The position numbers and the translations under genes are program-made. From positions 902,086 to 966,085 of the forward strand of contig NMRA01000029.1 in NCBI GenBank assembly GCA_002633005.1: a stretch of DNA of 64,000 nucleotides, written 5' to 3'. Shown here in pieces: positions 1 through 12,530 of the stretch (positions are counted from its first letter, which is position 1; the number at the start of each line of letters is the position of its first letter). Below the pieces are notes generated by a model. That model searched no databases, had not been told where the DNA came from, and saw only the letters and a program-made list of their open reading frames with translations. The DNA comes from Phoronis australis. Lineage: Eukaryota > Phoronida > Phoronidae.

Positions 1-3000
1 AACTCATTTTCTTTGTCTGCGTCTTATTATTAGTATAGTAACAATAACACAATAACAATAACAATGCTAATAATATAATATATTATTATCATTGTTGTTG
101 TTACATCTACTAGTACTACTACTACTATCATTATTATCTTTTTTATTATTTCTAATGCTGTTCTTGTTATTGTCACTATTATTTGTTTGTCAGTGTTATC
201 AACAAATTGTCATTCTTAAGAGCTCTCAACAATCACAATATAACAACATAATTATAAAATTGGTTGCAGGCAGTATAACGAACATTATCTTATCCCATAA
301 CATATTCTTATATTTGCAACACTAAAATAACCTTTTTGATGAATCGTGAATTGATTTTGAAAAAATTCTAAAAACCACTTTGTAATGTAGATTTAAACTG
401 CCATCCAAATACTTATCCGCCGCATGAGAGTACCTCGTCTATAATCGAAAATCCGCCACGCGCCGTACGACCCACCCAATGCCCTTCGACCGCTGCGGGT
501 GGAGTCATGCGGTTTCAAAGGCATAGATACTCGTGTGCCGCGTCTGTATCAGTGTACCAGTTTTGTGGTTTGCAATGAACTGTTAATGGGTGAGTAAATA
601 TCTACTGAATACACACGAGTGATAACCTCAGTTAAAACTCGAGAAAAACATCTACGTCCACAGATGATTTGCTATTGTATTCTTGAAACTTATTTCCAAA
701 ATTGTCAGTCTTTGTCGTTCCAGTATAGAACAAGCAAACATCATTCTAAATCTGTAGAAAAAATTTGTCACTTTGTTTGTGCACGATTATATTTTAAAAG
801 TTATTAGATTTTAATATTTTATTATGAGATTAGTTGATGTATTTTAAACGGTGTGGAAAATGAAACTAATACCGGTTTGAACGTAGAATCATTATATTTA
901 ATTTCTGGGCTAAAACTAAGTAACGCCATTTTAAATTACTAATGTTTTAAGGAAACCTTTCGGGAAATACTCTTTTGTCCAAAGTACGATAAAAGCATAT
1001 AATGCCAAACGTATGCATACATAATTTCAAATGTGAATGTCTGCATAATTCGCTATTTTAAATAAACATGAACAAAAGACGGGTGTTTAGAAATTAAAAA
1101 AATAATTGCGAGCGCAAGACTTGAGTTTTGTCTCTCCATTTTGTCGCCTGATTAGTGATAAACAAAGAGTATGTTAACAAAAATTAGTTACACACTTAAC
1201 GACCTGGGTTTCATGGAGTTTTTCCAAACGCGTATCCTAAAATATCAATAAAATGACTTCGTGTAGATTTAAAACATAAAAACACTGAAACCGAAAGCTC
1301 TTAACTACAGACCCTAGATGATTTCTCCAGGTATGTGTACGTGGTGACCCATCGGCAGGGTACCGAAACAGTTGCACTTATCGACACGTATTCGTTGGAT
1401 ACCGTGTGTTGTATATGTGTTATGACGTTCATTGATACAACACTGCTTGGTAGAAAAAAATGGACTATACGTCACTTGCCCAACACTTTGCTTCTGCCCA
1501 ATTTGCAATGCAATTGCTCGTTGACCCGCACGCGTGCGCACGAATGTGCACATCTAAGGTACGTACGCGCATGACTTCATAGAACACCTGTTAAATGAAG
1601 AACAGTGTGAACGGGAAACCTAGAACATAAAATATTTTGTTTGATTTGTTTATTTTGACGATTAAGCATATTTCTTTCCATTGCTAGTACAAAATTTGTC
1701 AGCAATTGGCTATAAAAATCCATTGGCCAGATGTAGTTATCCGTAGATTTTGTTTGACGAACCGTGGCAATGTTCCCAACATTCAATTGTAAACTTTCAT
1801 GGAAAACACTTTCTTGTCTCTTTACAAAAATCGCTATCTCCATCCCAAAAGTGGCCAGGCACTTGCACTGGGCCGAGGTCCTTAGGTACAACAGGACCCC
1901 CCATAGACAAAGACCAAGTGTTATCGCCCGGCCCACCAAAGACCGCCAATGGGTTATTTAATCCACTGATAGCCCCCACTAGCCATTATAGATAAATTAG
2001 CACTAATTATTCTCAAATTAGATGCAAACAGCTAACAATGTATTATTCCAAAGCATACCTCTGTTTCTGTCCATCTCTGGCTACCACGGATCCACTATCA
2101 CCTTCAATCTGTCGTCTTATCGTTTGGTGATAGACTGCGTCGATCATAACAGCGCAATCCCACAGTGACACCAAGAGAACGAAAGAATTCTTAAGTTTTT
2201 AGCGAACGAGCTCGGCCATGTGGGTTGGTTCTTGTCAAAGCGGCTACAAACGATTTCTTGATTTAGACCACTTACTGTTAAGAGAGTGGTCTCAAGGCTG
2301 TCCTTAGTCAAACCAAAGATTATTTAGGGACTTCGAAAGATCTGACAATTCGTTACGGCTTGTCAAGGCGTGTCATTCTATGCGTCAAGCACGGTACAAC
2401 AAACTGACACTCTACTTCAAACCCAAAAACCTTTTCTCGTCTGAATAAGGAACAAGACCAATTTTATCGCATGGAATGATCTAAGTCAAAAGTTCGTGTC
2501 TTGGACGGAACGCGGGTTTAACCGACCCTCTCAAAAGTTCGCTTTGGTCAGAAATCGCACTGCTGAATGTTGAGAAAGTCGTATTATAGCTGACAAGCGC
2601 TCTTTGTAATCTTCTTTGCGTTTCAGTATTTTGCATGTGTATCTTTGTAATGGTAATAATAGTTAAGTTAACCAGACATTACAATCACTCTTGTGGTGAG
2701 GTAGAATTTACATCAGTCCAAACAAAATACTCTTTATAAGCCCCAGGGCAACTTTTACCAGTGTAGTAAAAACCTATTGAAAAAAAATGTTTAAGTACCA
2801 ATATTGAGTAAGTGATCGATTGAGAGTAGTGTAAATTAACCCAATATACTGCAAAAAAGAGCAATCTCATATTAAGTTGCTCTCACAAGTCGTTTTAATG
2901 TTTATTATTTCCTTAAACGTCGTATTTAAATGCTTATTCTGTTATTTAAGACTATCTTAATGTTTCTGCACTATAACACACCTTACTTTGCTCTTATTTG

Positions 3001-3150
3001 CAGAATTATTATTTTTTTAATCTTCCTGTTTCATTTTTGTTATAACATGCGTCATTTACCACAGATCTGTTTTCTCAGAAATCCTGCCGCATCAACCAGT
3101 ATGTACATAATAATTACGTTTTGATATTTTAATAAGTAAATCCCTGAATG
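1..3150. other. Non-coding, AT-rich; no gene recognised
   Basis: Neither strand has an open frame with family resemblance or convincing splice sites. The first 190 bases are low-complexity ATT/AAC-type sequence. Short open frames at about 1.3-2.0 kb overlap on both strands, which is typical of chance frames. Confidence 0.6.
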
Positions 3151-3311
3151 TTTTGTCAGGCGTAAAATAGCATAACTTGTTCCGGTCCCGCAACCCATTC
3201 ATTGTCAAACCTGCACCTCACTGTTTAAAGGAAAAAATGATTCCTACCCATTTCAGCTGGCAGTGATGCTGGGAAAAAAGGATCTCATTTCACTTGGCAC
3301 CAGGTGACTTT

Positions 3312-3403
3312 CCTTTTTTAAAAATAAGGAAAACTATATAAATACCTCATCACGGTATCAGTTCAAATAACACAGATCAGAACCCGTTATCATGTTTCCT
3401 TCA
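3312..3403 (+). promoter_or_regulatory. Orphan core promoter with possible short first coding exon
   Basis: A MEF2-like site (TTAAAAATAA, about 3318-3328) follows an E-box (CAGGTG, 3301-3306). A TATA box (TATATAAATA, 3335-3344) comes next, and an initiator-like TCAGTT has its A at 3360. An ATG at 3392 opens a short frame (MFPSASFQNLP) that runs into CCAG/GTGATT, a possible splice donor at 3425-3426. I see no downstream exon before FoxQ2. The order of elements is seen directly; a real gene, perhaps muscle-expressed, is inference. Confidence 0.35.
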
Positions 3404-4909
3404 GCTTCATTCCAAAATCTACCAGGTGATTTGAAATTAGTCGATCAAATACTAACAAACATTCACTAACAGTAGTCTCAAGATTCATCTTTCTTCGTCT
3501 TTAATCATACCGCCTTATTCGTAATACCGAAGTTCAAGTGGCTCTTGTGATTAGCTCAAGTAAACCAGTAATTGCATTACAAAGACTTAAGTTCCACTTG
3601 TAATTAAGACTAGGTACCCGCGTGTAATCAGGCAAAACTTGAAGATTTCTATATTATGTTGCGTAGCAAGATCTCGGCTACCAACAATTATAATTAATCC
3701 ATGCAAAATTACGCAAGATTTTAGCTTATGTTATTTTATTTTTTATTGACAACACCAGGTGATGGGCCTGAGCCCGCTTAGGCATACTACATTACACGTA
3801 TACCTACAAAGTCACCATTGTACAATTTTTACGATAACTTGATTTTTTTTTCGAAATAGGCAATAGTCAGGGTAAAATTTGCTTTATAATTGTACCATTG
3901 GTTTTCTAAAAATGAAAAATCGTCAAACAAAATTAAAATATATATTTAGTAATGTAAAAATCCTAAAGCGTATTACACATCAATCAGGTTAACTAGTGTG
4001 TATCATTAATATTTCACAAGCACTTTTTATAAGTTCTTTTCACAAATAAGACTTTTTATCGTCGAACCAAAATCTGGTAAAAAGAATGAGAAATCTTACA
4101 GTGGATAGAAAACGAAAACAGAGAAGTTACTAAGTTGGATGAAGTGAAAGCTACATGGTATAATTCGTCTGCGGCATGTTTCTGTCATTCTTCCGTTTAT
4201 CAGTTGATCCGGGATCATCCTGTCTGAAACAAATTGATCAACACGTATCGTTGATCCCACACAAATCGCACCAAGTTTACATGTAAACAATCCACTTGAC
4301 AAATCACTCAACATCGTTTAGTCGAATTAGACGCGTTTACCGGTTAACACAGTGTACAAGTAGCGAGTCTTTATAGCTAAGCAAACGTTTTCTGGTGTTT
4401 AACCATACAACGTAAGAAATTATTAGCAAATTACAACTTGAAGTAGGACTTTTAATTGTGTAGTTCTGTCCTTATGTAAGGTGCTGGTAAATATTTCTGA
4501 TTTACTGAATCTAAGTTCATTCTGATTGGTCCACTTTTAGTTTTGGAAATGTTTAGAATACCATATTTTTTATCTGTAATGCGTGCCTATACCCAGAGTT
4601 CACCTTTTTCATAAAGTATTCAACTAAAAGAAACTAAAAGAAAAAAAAATTCCCTGAAACAATTGTCAGAGAAATTTTAGAGTTTTTTACAAAATACACT
4701 TGCATGCTACAGCTACTAAAACGTACAAGTCAACGATATTACTCCTTTGTTAGAATAATTGAACAGCTGAACCATAAATCAGCATTTTAGACATCAAAAA
4801 TTAAAATGCGAAAGCATGACGTCACTTATTTATTAAAAAGTCAAGTCTGTAAATAGTGTAACATCGTCACATAATGTATAACAACAGTTCGCACTCATAG
4901 CGCTGCAAT

Positions 4910-5057
4910 GGCGGATCGAGGATGTCGCAACGGGGAAACCACAGTTTCCAAGAGTAAATTACCGCCTAAAACCTAAAAGCAGCGTGGCGACGACGTTTTG
5001 TGGTCGTGTCTGTAGGACGGGGCAGGCCTTCTGCCTGCTTCCCCCCCTAAATCCGCC
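4910..5057. mobile_element. MITE-like inverted-repeat element, 148 bp
   Basis: It begins GGCGGATCGAGG and ends CCTAAATCCGCC, so the ends are imperfect inverted repeats, with a run of C just inside the right end. A second copy of the same type lies at 11793-11953. There is no coding capacity. The superfamily is not identified. Confidence 0.55.
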
Positions 5058-5322
5058 CATACATTGAGCTCGGCCGGTGTGGTCGCCAGCCTAAAGATAT
5101 CTACTGACAAAAGGCACACTGGCAAAATTTGCAACTCACAATACGAAAACAAGTCCATGCTGTGTCATAATATTAAGCAAGAAATACGGAAATATTTCTA
5201 GTCTTTAAATAATGGACGCAATGGCAAATCAGAAATAAGGGAACTTTGCCAATTCAGCAAAAATAAAATATGCTATTTTTGTACCAGTTTGGGTTTTGGA
5301 CTTATTCTCATTTTCATTTCCT

Positions 5323-5407
5323 TTTGCCGCTGCTGCTACTGCTGTTGCCGCCGCCGCTGCTGTTGCAATCGCTGCTGCGACAATTTTTGCCACCGCCGCT
5401 GTTGTTT
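5323..5407. repeat. Degenerate GCT/GCC trinucleotide repeat
   Basis: Interrupted CTG/CCG triplets form a GC-rich island in AT-rich surroundings, about 0.9 kb upstream of the FoxQ2 promoter. No open frame uses it convincingly. Confidence 0.7.
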
Positions 5408-6243
5408 CGTACTTTTAAAAAAATATATAAGTGACATGTGGCTTAATGATTAACTTCGATGGAGAATACGAGTCCAAGACTAGAATGAAATATCACCAAC
5501 CATACCCGTATAGCACAGAGAGTTCCCAGTTTTAGTTTGAAACACAGGTTTACTGTAAAACAGAAAATCACATCCGTATCAGATTAGAAAGTGGTCCAAT
5601 TCGAAACCAGTTTTGTTTTGGGGAAAGATCAAGCCGTCCAAAATATCAGGATTTGAAAAGGAAGCGGTTGTTTTAATTTAAAAATAGTACTTGGAATTTT
5701 AACCAACTGCCTCACAATAAATCTGCGAATAGTTTGATTCAACGGTGTAAATAACTGTGATGCTTCATCGGCTTCACCACAACAGTGACGCAGTTCCAAC
5801 ACATCGATACTGCACTGTTACAAACAGATGCTCACTTCTCAAGTGTGTGAAAATCCATATTTGTCCTCTGATGACGTCACTCCTCTTGTGATGTGAAAGT
5901 CTGTCGCTTTATATTATAATCTACTTAACTTCCCTATTATATTTAACCAAGGATATGGTAATATTTGTTAAAGATTACGCATGTCTATAGGATATCTGTG
6001 CGCGAACTAATCCAGCGAGCTCAGTTTTAATCCCATAAAGTCTTTATTTCTTTCAAACCGGTTAAAATTGTACACTAGAAATTCTCGAACTCGTTGCCTC
6101 CGTAGGTTTTACAAAAAAGGTTCTTCACGAGTAATTGTCGCACCATTTTACCTTGTCTTCGCCTTCCTCCCTTCGAGTCAGACAACCCTGAACTACTATC
6201 TTCCCCTTATCTTCAAATTCTGACATGTCACTAAATTCCACCA

Positions 6244-6330
6244 TCCAATCATGTTCCGCAATCAGAGGTTCTTCCCAAAAGGCACCAGCCAATCATTACC
6301 TATGGGTATTTTGGCCAGGTTCTATAAAAG
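6244..6330 (+). promoter_or_regulatory. FoxQ2 core promoter: two CCAAT boxes and a TATA box
   Basis: CCAATCA occurs at about 6245 and again at about 6290, followed by a canonical TATAAAAG at 6323-6330. Transcription would start near 6350-6360 and give a 5' UTR of about 150 nt before the ATG at 6509. The ATG at 6251 lies upstream of the TATA box, so it is unlikely to be in the mRNA. Confidence 0.6.
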
Positions 6331-6508
6331 GTTTACCGTGGACTGTTTGGAAACATTTACCTCTGTTTTCATCAACTGTTTCACTTGTTTGCTCTACGAA
6401 ATTTGCCGTCAAGCAGTGCTGTTTGGGGTAAACTATTGGACTGTTTTGAAAACATCGACGAAATCGAGGAACAACTTTGACAAAATCTTAGAAAGTATAA
6501 CTGGAATC

Positions 6509-7780
6509 ATGCAGCATCCCTGCTACAGCACGCAGTATGCGAACGGTACGTACACTTCCATAGACGGTTATGATTATTTGAACATGCAGAAGTATCCGAC
6601 GACACTGGCAGATTTTGGAGGGACATTTTCATCTCTGTGCGCCGATTCGACAGTCGGGTTCCCTCAAACTCAGGAAGAGCATCAGGTCAACCCAACCGCC
6701 TTCTGTGACACACAAATTCATGTCTCCTTACCAAATTCTAGTACTTCCTATTACAAAGTCCAGATGTCACTTGCACGAAGAGGGCAGGCAAGTGAAACGG
6801 AACCGGAAAACGACAACTGCGATGGCCAGACAGATACCACACCTTCGTTCCTTTCCCCCAACTCTGTCACAAATGAATGCAGCGAAGGATATGAACTTGA
6901 TGTGGTGCCAAACACTTTGGATTGTTCACAGCAACAACAACTGACAATGACGACGAGCAGTCAACTCTCCGCGGAAGACGAATCGTCTGATATCAAACCT
7001 GACAGCTCGCAGCCCAACTCGGAAGACGACCTCAAGGAAGTTGAGGCCAAACTCGCCAACGAAACTGAGAAAACAATAGCTGAAATCAAACCACCACTCT
7101 CATACATAGCACTGATCGGAAAAGCAATCCTGGAATCCACCCAACAAAGACTGAGCTTGGGTTCAATTTACACCTGGATAGAGAAGAACTACCCGTTTTA
7201 TAAAAACAGGGGTCAGGGTTGGAGAAACAGCGTCAGGCACAATCTTTCCCTCAATGACTGTTTTATCAAAGCCGGGCGATGTGAAGACGGCAAGGGTAAT
7301 TATTGGAGTATCCACCCCGCCAACTTGCAGGACTTCATGCGAGGCGATTTTCGCCAGCGACGCCGTTCTCGCCGTCGCGGTCGCAAACGGGACTGCGAGT
7401 ACGGTTTCGGCTCGCCATATACGCCGCCGCCAGCGCCTTATTATGGTAATCCGCCGCACGCGCCAGTAAGTCCAACTTATCATACAGCTTCTTCTCTGAG
7501 CTCTATTTACTCACCCTACAGTGAAGCCGAACGTAGAGCATACAGACTAGACGAGGTTCTTCTCAAGCAAAGTATGAACAACCCGTTCATCAAATGGTAT
7601 AACAATGGCGCCTGCAACACCAGCAGTGACTTTTATTCGCCGAACTCTGCACCGGCTAACTATGACATGTACAATAATAATTATGCCAACACTTGTAGCC
7701 AATGGCAGTCGACGAACTATGACTATAGTAACTCTCAAATGTACTCGTTTTCTCCCTCCTTTTCTAGGTACGTGAAGTAA
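6509..7780 (+). CDS. foxq2: Forkhead transcription factor FoxQ2 (intronless)
   Basis: A nuclear winged-helix DNA-binding protein of 423 residues from this start. The forkhead domain lies at residues 194-294 (about nt 7088-7390). It starts KPPLSYIALIGKAIL, contains the recognition-helix block WRNSVRHNLSLNDCFIK, and ends with NYWSIHPANLQDF and a very basic Arg-rich tail. The GKGNYWSIHPAN followed by GDFRQRRR signature is the FoxQ2 type, not FoxQ1, FoxD or FoxL. The N-terminal part is acidic, Ser/Thr- and Gln-rich. The C-terminal part is rich in Tyr, Asn and Ser and contains YRLDEVL (residues 345-351), a possible Groucho-binding eh1-like motif. The frame is open upstream to an ATG at 6251 (509 residues), but that ATG precedes the TATA box, so I chose 6509. 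In other animals FoxQ2 patterns the anterior/apical neural territory. The start is less certain than the family. Confidence 0.9.
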   Translation: MQHPCYSTQYANGTYTSIDGYDYLNMQKYPTTLADFGGTFSSLCADSTVGFPQTQEEHQVNPTAFCDTQIHVSLPNSSTSYYKVQMSLARRGQASETEPENDNCDGQTDTTPSFLSPNSVTNECSEGYELDVVPNTLDCSQQQQLTMTTSSQLSAEDESSDIKPDSSQPNSEDDLKEVEAKLANETEKTIAEIKPPLSYIALIGKAILESTQQRLSLGSIYTWIEKNYPFYKNRGQGWRNSVRHNLSLNDCFIKAGRCEDGKGNYWSIHPANLQDFMRGDFRQRRRSRRRGRKRDCEYGFGSPYTPPPAPYYGNPPHAPVSPTYHTASSLSSIYSPYSEAERRAYRLDEVLLKQSMNNPFIKWYNNGACNTSSDFYSPNSAPANYDMYNNNYANTCSQWQSTNYDYSNSQMYSFSPSFSRYVK

Positions 7781-8315
7781 GAATTAAGTTAAAAATGTCT
7801 GTGTGTAAAGGGGCATGTAAAGGCCGCTTCTAATGAACGGTAACTAAAGATGCCCGAAAATGTTCACTTAGATTTTGTTCATTTCTGTGAACACGCCATA
7901 TTGTTCAAAATACAAATACATCATTAAACAAATTCCAGGCTGAGGCATCAACAAGGGTCATGTGTGGTGATGTGTGGAAATACGTTTAGAAATGGTAGTC
8001 ATCAAAGTCAAATTATTATACAAGGAATTGATATTTGTCACTTTGTTATTAGGTGTTATTTCACCTAGAATCTTGCTGTTCTGTTGCGTATTAATTATTG
8101 TTGTAACAATTATGTTTACATGATAACAAGTGAAACCTTTTTAGACGTCCGCTAGAAACGTCTTCTTGTTCGTCGCTCAAAATTAAAAACTTGTTCGGCC
8201 GACATTATGTGCAATATCTTAACGTGGATTTGGGCTAGTAGCTTGGAGTAATGGTTGTTAGCGGAGAGGGTTGCGGTTGTATGCGCAGATTTTACAGTAG
8301 CCTGTCGTTCATTGG

Positions 8316-8321
8316 AATAAA
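8316..8321 (+). terminator. Candidate polyadenylation signal of FoxQ2
   Basis: This is an AATAAA on the + strand about 535 nt after the FoxQ2 stop, and it would give a 3' UTR of ordinary length. Position is the only support. Confidence 0.35.
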
Positions 8322-10187
8322 TTCCACTAACTAAAATTTAATTATTACGATTTGCAATTGTGTCGTGAAAATTATTGGGAAATATACCACATACTGTTCT
8401 TGGTATTGATTTCTGGAAAACAGCAATTGAACAATCATTTTCAGTTGCTTATCGAGACTTTAATTCAAATTATTTGAAATTTTGGAACCATTCTGATATT
8501 CCAAATTTGCATCGTTATCGTTATGTATTCGCAAATGGATTGGAAAGTTTAAGTAAATGGTGTAAATATTTTCCAGCTACACATGTGTTCTTGTCTAATC
8601 GTCTTGAGGGAGTGCGTTAAATTAAACATGTTCACTACCTGCACAACTTGGTAGCGCTGCAAAAAATGATAGATGTGCATTGCGTTTCAGACACAATGCC
8701 TCGTTTTAGCATTAATTTTATCAACGCAAACGCGAAAGCGCGCGTGTCCCAATCATGCAGAAACATTTGTAGTTTGGACACGGTACCTCGTTTTCAAGCT
8801 TAATGGCGCATTCGTGCAAGTGGTAAATATCTCATTACGGATTTTCTCAGTATTTAGTTTCCAAAAAATGAAAAACGAATTAAGCCACTCAAGGTCATAA
8901 AACCTACCTCAAACTGTTCCTTACAGTGATGGGACTCTACTTCCGTTACCAACAAGAATTTCAAAACCGTCAGTGACCCAAGAAAACGCTGAATTTATTG
9001 CACTTGGCCAACTCTAAAGTTGCGAATTCGAAATTGACAACTATGACTTGAACTGCCGACTCATTTGGCAACAATTCAAAATCTGGCAAGTGCTCCGGTT
9101 AAGAAAACAAAATTGATAGCTAAACATCGGCGAAATGTCACTGTGACTATAAAAGCTCATGTCTTTTTTAAAAAACTTCCCCATAACTTAAACACGCGTT
9201 CTTTTATGTAGATGTTCTTTCTTCCGCTTACTGTTTGAAAAAAAATGAAACATTCCATATAGGTGTGAAATCAATTTCCCCGACATGATAGCCTTTTGCA
9301 AGCTAGGATTTATGAACATTTATTTATTTATTTATTATTGTGATATTTAAAATGAGGGTGGCCTCTTCAGTGATAGCACTGCTTTCCAAGAGGGCCCTCA
9401 AGATGCAAAGGTCATGAAATGAAATGTCACATGGGCAGCGCTTTACTATTATACATTGATTCAGTATTGGTCCTGATTTCTAATTCACCTACTCACATGT
9501 TTAAAAAACGAGCCTGAAGTCTATTGCTGCTGAAATGACATCGTTTTGCGTTGAACGTGCTTTTTTACGTTGAACGTGCTTGTGTATTACGACGCGGACC
9601 GGAACTATTTTGTATGCGAACAAATAGAGATGGTCAGAGAACATCAAATGTACATGACCTGAGGTAAGTTACAAACAAATAGTGGTATTAGTATGAGAAA
9701 CAGAATTGGAGATATGGGCTTCAGAATCACTTTAACAGACATCTTGACTGTCGTGGATCGCTATCAAATGTGCGTTTTGGATAGTGTAGTGGTTGCTAAT
9801 TCAGAATGGTATTGAAAAGATAGGAAAACACTTTGAAATAGTTGAATGCTGATTATCCAATGAAAATGGACTTTGCTTGACAGCTTTGCCAATAGTAAAT
9901 ATTTCTGGTATGATATTTTTGCCTCGTGTCGGCACAGATAAAGCATTTGGAAATACTACTAAACAATTTTTTTGTATCACGTTGAATCCCAATTGTAAAT
10001 ACAAGACATATTTGCTTCTTTCAATTACTTTTCACTGACACTGATATTATTTTATTAGTTCATTAACAACTTTTACAGTCAAGTTTAATTTGCGGTTTAG
10101 TTATACAGTTAGGTTCCCTGATAACGTAAGTAAGTGTTTTATGTGAAGATATTATAAATTACATCGTATAACACAGCATGGTGAAAA

Positions 10188-10252
10188 AATGATGATGACG
10201 CCCATGATGAAATAGGTGACGATGATGATGACGTTGAAGATGACAATGACAA
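10188..10252. repeat. GAT/GAC simple repeat
   Basis: Imperfect GATGAT/GACGAT triplets over about 65 bp, with no coding support. Confidence 0.6.
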
Positions 10253-11792
10253 CGATGGTTTTAAATATAATAATACAAATACTAATTGAAATAATCGCCA
10301 TAGCTAGGATCATTATCGGCATTTAAACACACATTGCCCCTCGTTTTCCCAGTTCATAACACAGAATACGACTCAAAAATTGAAAGGCATTGTGCATTGA
10401 TAAATGGGGACATTTTGCAAACTTACAGCCACGTGTCACCATAAGTATTATCAAATTTTCTACGTACATAAGGAAGAAGTTTAGTGTTAATCAACTGTTG
10501 TGGACGTTTCGTTGGTTCACAGCCAGGAATTAAAAAATGAATTTAAAAGTGTCACTTAGGAATAAGTTTGACTAATTTGGTATTTTTTAAAATATCATTT
10601 CGGGAAATTGTACGCCAAAAGGATGAGGAAGAGGCATCTTGAATTATGTTACTTATCATACATTGGAGCTTTTTCCAAACAAAATTTAATGTTTCAGTCA
10701 ACTACCAGACCGAGGATGATATTTTCATAATGTCAAAACGTCATTTTCGATGCTGCACTCTGCGTTGTTTTTGTTTTCATTTTCTTGCAGACTGGTTAGT
10801 TGTCCCTTTTCTTGCCAGTGTCCCAAAATGTATAGAGAACTATTTTGAAATAGGGGCACCGATAAATGGCTTTACCAGGAACTAATTATGCTTTTCTAGT
10901 TCAAATAATACTATTTTTGCATTGCGTAGACGTTAGAAAACTCCCACAGATGACTTTTCATTGCCGAAAACAAAAAATTTTCTACAAGTTTTGGCCCCTG
11001 ACGCAACCAGTTGTGCAGCTCCGGCGCAGATATTGAGAATTAAACCACGAAGCTGATGTCGAAAGGCGGAAAAATGAATAGGATCTTCTTCTAGGTTTTT
11101 ACATTATAATTTGCGTTCCATGTAAACTAACGATAAAGTAGTTGAATGAGAAGGATTCGTTCTGTGGACCATGAGAAGGGTGTAAGAGAAACAGTTGTGC
11201 TGAATATAAATGATCCAGTCGTCGTTTCGCAGCAAATTGGGGTCAACTGTGGCAACTTTTCGAAATTCTGAAATTCTGTGCCTTGCCAAAAACTGTCAGA
11301 TTCCTTGAATTCGAAAACCACCAGTAGTTCCCAGTAAAGCCATTTCCTGGTATTAATATTTTGGAGTATTCTTGTGACCATTTTTGGGACACCTTGCAGT
11401 TCCTGGACACATCTCGAACTATCAGCAATAGATGTAGTGGGGGCCTGTGATAGAATCAATTTGTTCAAAAAGACACGTGTACATGTAAACTTCAAGCGAC
11501 ATTGAATAAGTAGAGGAACATGTAAACTTGCTTGTAGATTGTGAACCTTACAACAAGATCTAGGAGCAAAAATTGTGTACATTGATATTATAGGGAGAGC
11601 GGCTGACACTTGAAGTTATTCTAGTATTCCCACCTCATTAATCACAATTGTAACCGATTTTGAGGCACGATTGAGAAAGTTATCACTACTGGAATTGTTT
11701 AGTTCAAAAATCGATTGTCTTGCTTACCTAAGGATTTATCAAAAAGTATAAACATTGAAAGTAATGTCTCAACATCTAGTTTCCAAAACAGT

Positions 11793-11953
11793 GGTGGATC
11801 TAGGATACCATAAGGGGGGGCAAGATGTTGCAAAGCGCGATTGGAAGCAGAGGCGGNCAAATTGGTGCACTCGTTTCTTCACGCTGTTCCTGCTGTTTAT
11901 TTTTTCTTGCACCAGCCAAGGTGGAGGGGGCCCGCCCCCCCTCTAAATCCGCC
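11793..11953. mobile_element. MITE-like inverted-repeat element, second copy
   Basis: It starts GGTGGATCTAGG and ends CTCTAAATCCGCC, matching the ends of the element at 4910-5057. G- and C-runs lie near the ends. A single n at 11857 interrupts it. Confidence 0.5.
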
Positions 11954-11989
11954 TAATGGTGTCCGAAAGTGGTAATGGTTGCGTTGGTA

Positions 11990-12530
11990 ACTGTTTGAGG
12001 GGCTGGCAGTGACGGTGGCTAGGCTATTGTTAATGGCATTGGTGGTGGACTAGGCGGTGGTCGTTACGCTGATAGTGATGGTGATTGTCAGACGGTTCTG
12101 TTGAATGCACGTTGACACTGTATGTGACAGCGCGAGTAGTGATGATGATGTGTAGTAATTGCAGTCGTGTTTGTGGTGGTAGGTGTGGCAACGGTGGTGT
12201 TGGAGGACTCCGGATGTATTGGGGGGAGTGACGGTGCCACTAATTATGATGTTTATGTAATTTATGATGGAAGTAATGGCCGTGATGAACTCTGGATACC
12301 AGTTGGAGAAGGCAATGGAGGAATGCTTGTGGCGATGATGGTGACGTCTTTGAGGAACGATGGAGATCATGATGGTGTCTTTTTAAACGATGGTAGTGGC
12401 GGTGTTGGACTCTGTATACAAGTTGCAAAAGGGAATGAAGATAGCGGTATGCTTGCAGTGACGATGGTTTCGTCTCTGGTAGTGGCGATATTGGCGGTGG
12501 TGGCGGCGGTGGTTCCTACGCCTGGTCTCC
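11990..12530. repeat. Degenerate GTG/GGT-rich low-complexity tract
   Basis: Long runs of GTGGTGG/GATGATG-type triplets keep frames open on both strands (for example 12167-12574 on +). The composition explains these frames, so I call no gene. Confidence 0.6.

Larger units (their letters stand above)
3430..6240. other. Non-coding DNA upstream of FoxQ2
   Basis: No coding frame is supported. The stretch holds two full cAMP-response-type palindromes (TGACGTCA at 4817-4824 and 5872-5879), one inverted-repeat element (4910-5057) and a GCT/GCC-rich tract. The palindromes could act on FoxQ2 but may be chance matches. Confidence 0.5.

Noticed and set aside
6251-6508. N-terminal extension of FoxQ2 from ATG 6251
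   Set aside because: It lies across the CCAAT and TATA boxes and shows no FoxQ2 character, so the ATG at 6509 is preferred.
7163-7738. Frames on the - strand and in other + frames across the FoxQ2 body
   Set aside because: Shadows of the FoxQ2 coding sequence, caused by its GC-rich Arg codons.
11127-11609. 160-codon - strand frame
   Set aside because: No recognisable domain, several overlapping frames on the same strand, and no promoter or splice signals; treated as chance.
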